Source of the DNA: Euphorbia lathyris
Taxonomy: Eukaryota; Streptophyta; Magnoliopsida; Malpighiales; Euphorbiaceae
Direction of reading: 5' to 3'
DNA: 64,000 nt
Assembly (NCBI RefSeq): GCF_963576675.1
Contig: NC_088915.1
Span: 90,839,501-90,903,500, forward strand
This document shows, one piece after another, positions 63,336 to 64,000 of this stretch; the stretch's first letter is position 1; each line of letters begins with the position of its first letter. Position numbers and translations under genes: made by a program. The notes beneath the pieces are model-generated. The model ran no database searches and had not been told where the DNA came from. It saw nothing but the letters and a program-made list of their open reading frames with translations.

Positions 63336-64000
63336 TAAACGAACAACAGATGGTCATTTCCTTGCATTAATAGTATATGTTGATGATGTACTCATAACTG
63401 GTACATCAATGAAATTGATTACAGAAACTAAAAGAGCTTTGGATGAGTCATTCACTATAAATGATATGGGAGAATCCAAATATTTTTTGGGTATAGAACT
63501 GGCAAGATCAGATAAAGGTTTGCTTATTTCTCAATCAAAGTATATCAGGGATTTGATAAAGGATGCTGGATTGACAGAAGCTCATAGTGTAACCAGTCCT
63601 TTTGCATCAGGTGTTAAACTTGATGACGAAGGTTCTCCACTGTACACCGAACCAGAGAGATATAGAAGAATGGTTGACAGGTTGCTCTACCTTGGATTCA
63701 CAAGGCCTGATATTTCTTTTGTTACACAACAATTGAGTCAGTATATGAGCAATCCAACAGTAATACATATGGAGACAGCAATACATGTGGTTAAATACTT
63801 GAAGAATTCAATTAATGTTGGTTTGTTCTATAGTGTGACAGCGGATTTGCGAAACATGGAGGCATACTGTGACTCAGATTGGGGCAGGTGCAAAATCACT
63901 CGTAAGTCAGTAACAAGATACTGTGTTTTTATAGGGAAAAATTTGGTGTCTTGGAAGTCCAAAAAGCAAGGAACAGTCAGCAAAAGCTCTGCTGAAGCAG
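63336..64000 (+). pseudogene. Third copia RT C-terminal part and RNase H, incomplete
   Basis: Resumes the interrupted RT with LALIVYVDDVLITG, then the thumb (YFLGIELARSDKG, QSKYIRDLIKDAG, YLGFTRPDISFVTQQLSQYM). RNase H begins with CDSDWGRC and SKSSAEA, reaching the window end. The frame is open to 64000. The catalytic YVDD is intact. Confidence 0.88.

Larger units (their letters stand above)
57780..64000 (+). mobile_element. Copia retrotransposon running off the window, split by a LINE
   Basis: Starts with an LTR (57780-58037) and a primer-binding site, then gag, protease, integrase, RT and part of RNase H, all in one frame on the plus strand. A 1,785-bp RTE LINE lies inside RT. In-frame stops are TGA 58634-58636, TAG 59876-59878 and TAG 61097-61099. 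Motif wording (QQIDINNAYLYG, LKQAGRQWNK) places it near the 42429-47392 element. The 3' LTR is outside the window, so age and duplication cannot be read; the 5-bp flank before the LTR is GTTAT. Confidence 0.9.

Overview
This looks like nuclear DNA from a flowering plant, most likely a eudicot. It is AT-rich, has plant-type GT-AG introns, and is built almost wholly from plant transposon families: Ty1/copia (including a Sirevirus), a probable Ty3/gypsy solo LTR, hAT- and Mutator-type MITEs, Helitrons with a CTAG-hairpin end, an RTE LINE with a TTG tail, and an Au-type SINE. I see no tRNA or rRNA gene and no intact single-copy host gene. The species cannot be named from this sequence.

Layout. 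1-3898: AT-rich repeat-derived DNA without a convincing gene. 3899-5471: a solo-LTR-like TG...CA element with a GTATA duplication. 5504-21382: a nest at least three levels deep. A hAT-type element (5512-21374) holds a smaller TIR element (5652-6564) and a minus-strand Sirevirus (6933-21317, CCATT duplication). The Sirevirus itself holds a GC-rich 2.9-kb solo LTR (8815-11731, CTAAG duplication). The Sirevirus has 1.34-kb LTRs differing by about 11 substitutions, gag with three zinc knuckles, protease, integrase, RT-RNase H, a further frameshifted ORF beyond pol, and three polypurine tracts. 22071-24420: a copia remnant whose gag is inverted against its RT.

24984-34270: two arrays of a Helitron 5'-end repeat in opposite orientation, 3' ends facing each other, interrupted by MITEs and a SINE. 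One Helitron 3' end is intact, and its pre-insertion site survives in a 431-bp duplicate 4.6 kb away. 34270-38200: nested MITEs, plus a 697-bp LINE RNase H fragment held between 131-bp identical direct repeats. 38217-42428: MITEs, a CIPK-like kinase fragment, a leader/intron-like block present three times, and an exon-like ORF of unknown identity. 42429-47392: a young copia (minus strand), broken only by one frameshift that I can see. 48000-48930: a foldback element.

49068-57779: three direct copies of a 3.2-kb unit, each holding two diverged, intron-containing copies of an unrecognised gene arranged head to head as a long palindrome. This is the least explained structure in the window. 57780-64000: a third copia (plus strand), running off the window and split inside RT by a 5'-truncated RTE LINE (61551-63335).

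The coding content therefore serves element replication: Gag packaging, protease, integrase, reverse transcriptase and RNase H. Nearly every copy carries a frameshift or nonsense codon, so the region reads as a recent but decaying insertion hotspot. All identifications are by reading motifs and repeats by eye; no database search was run.
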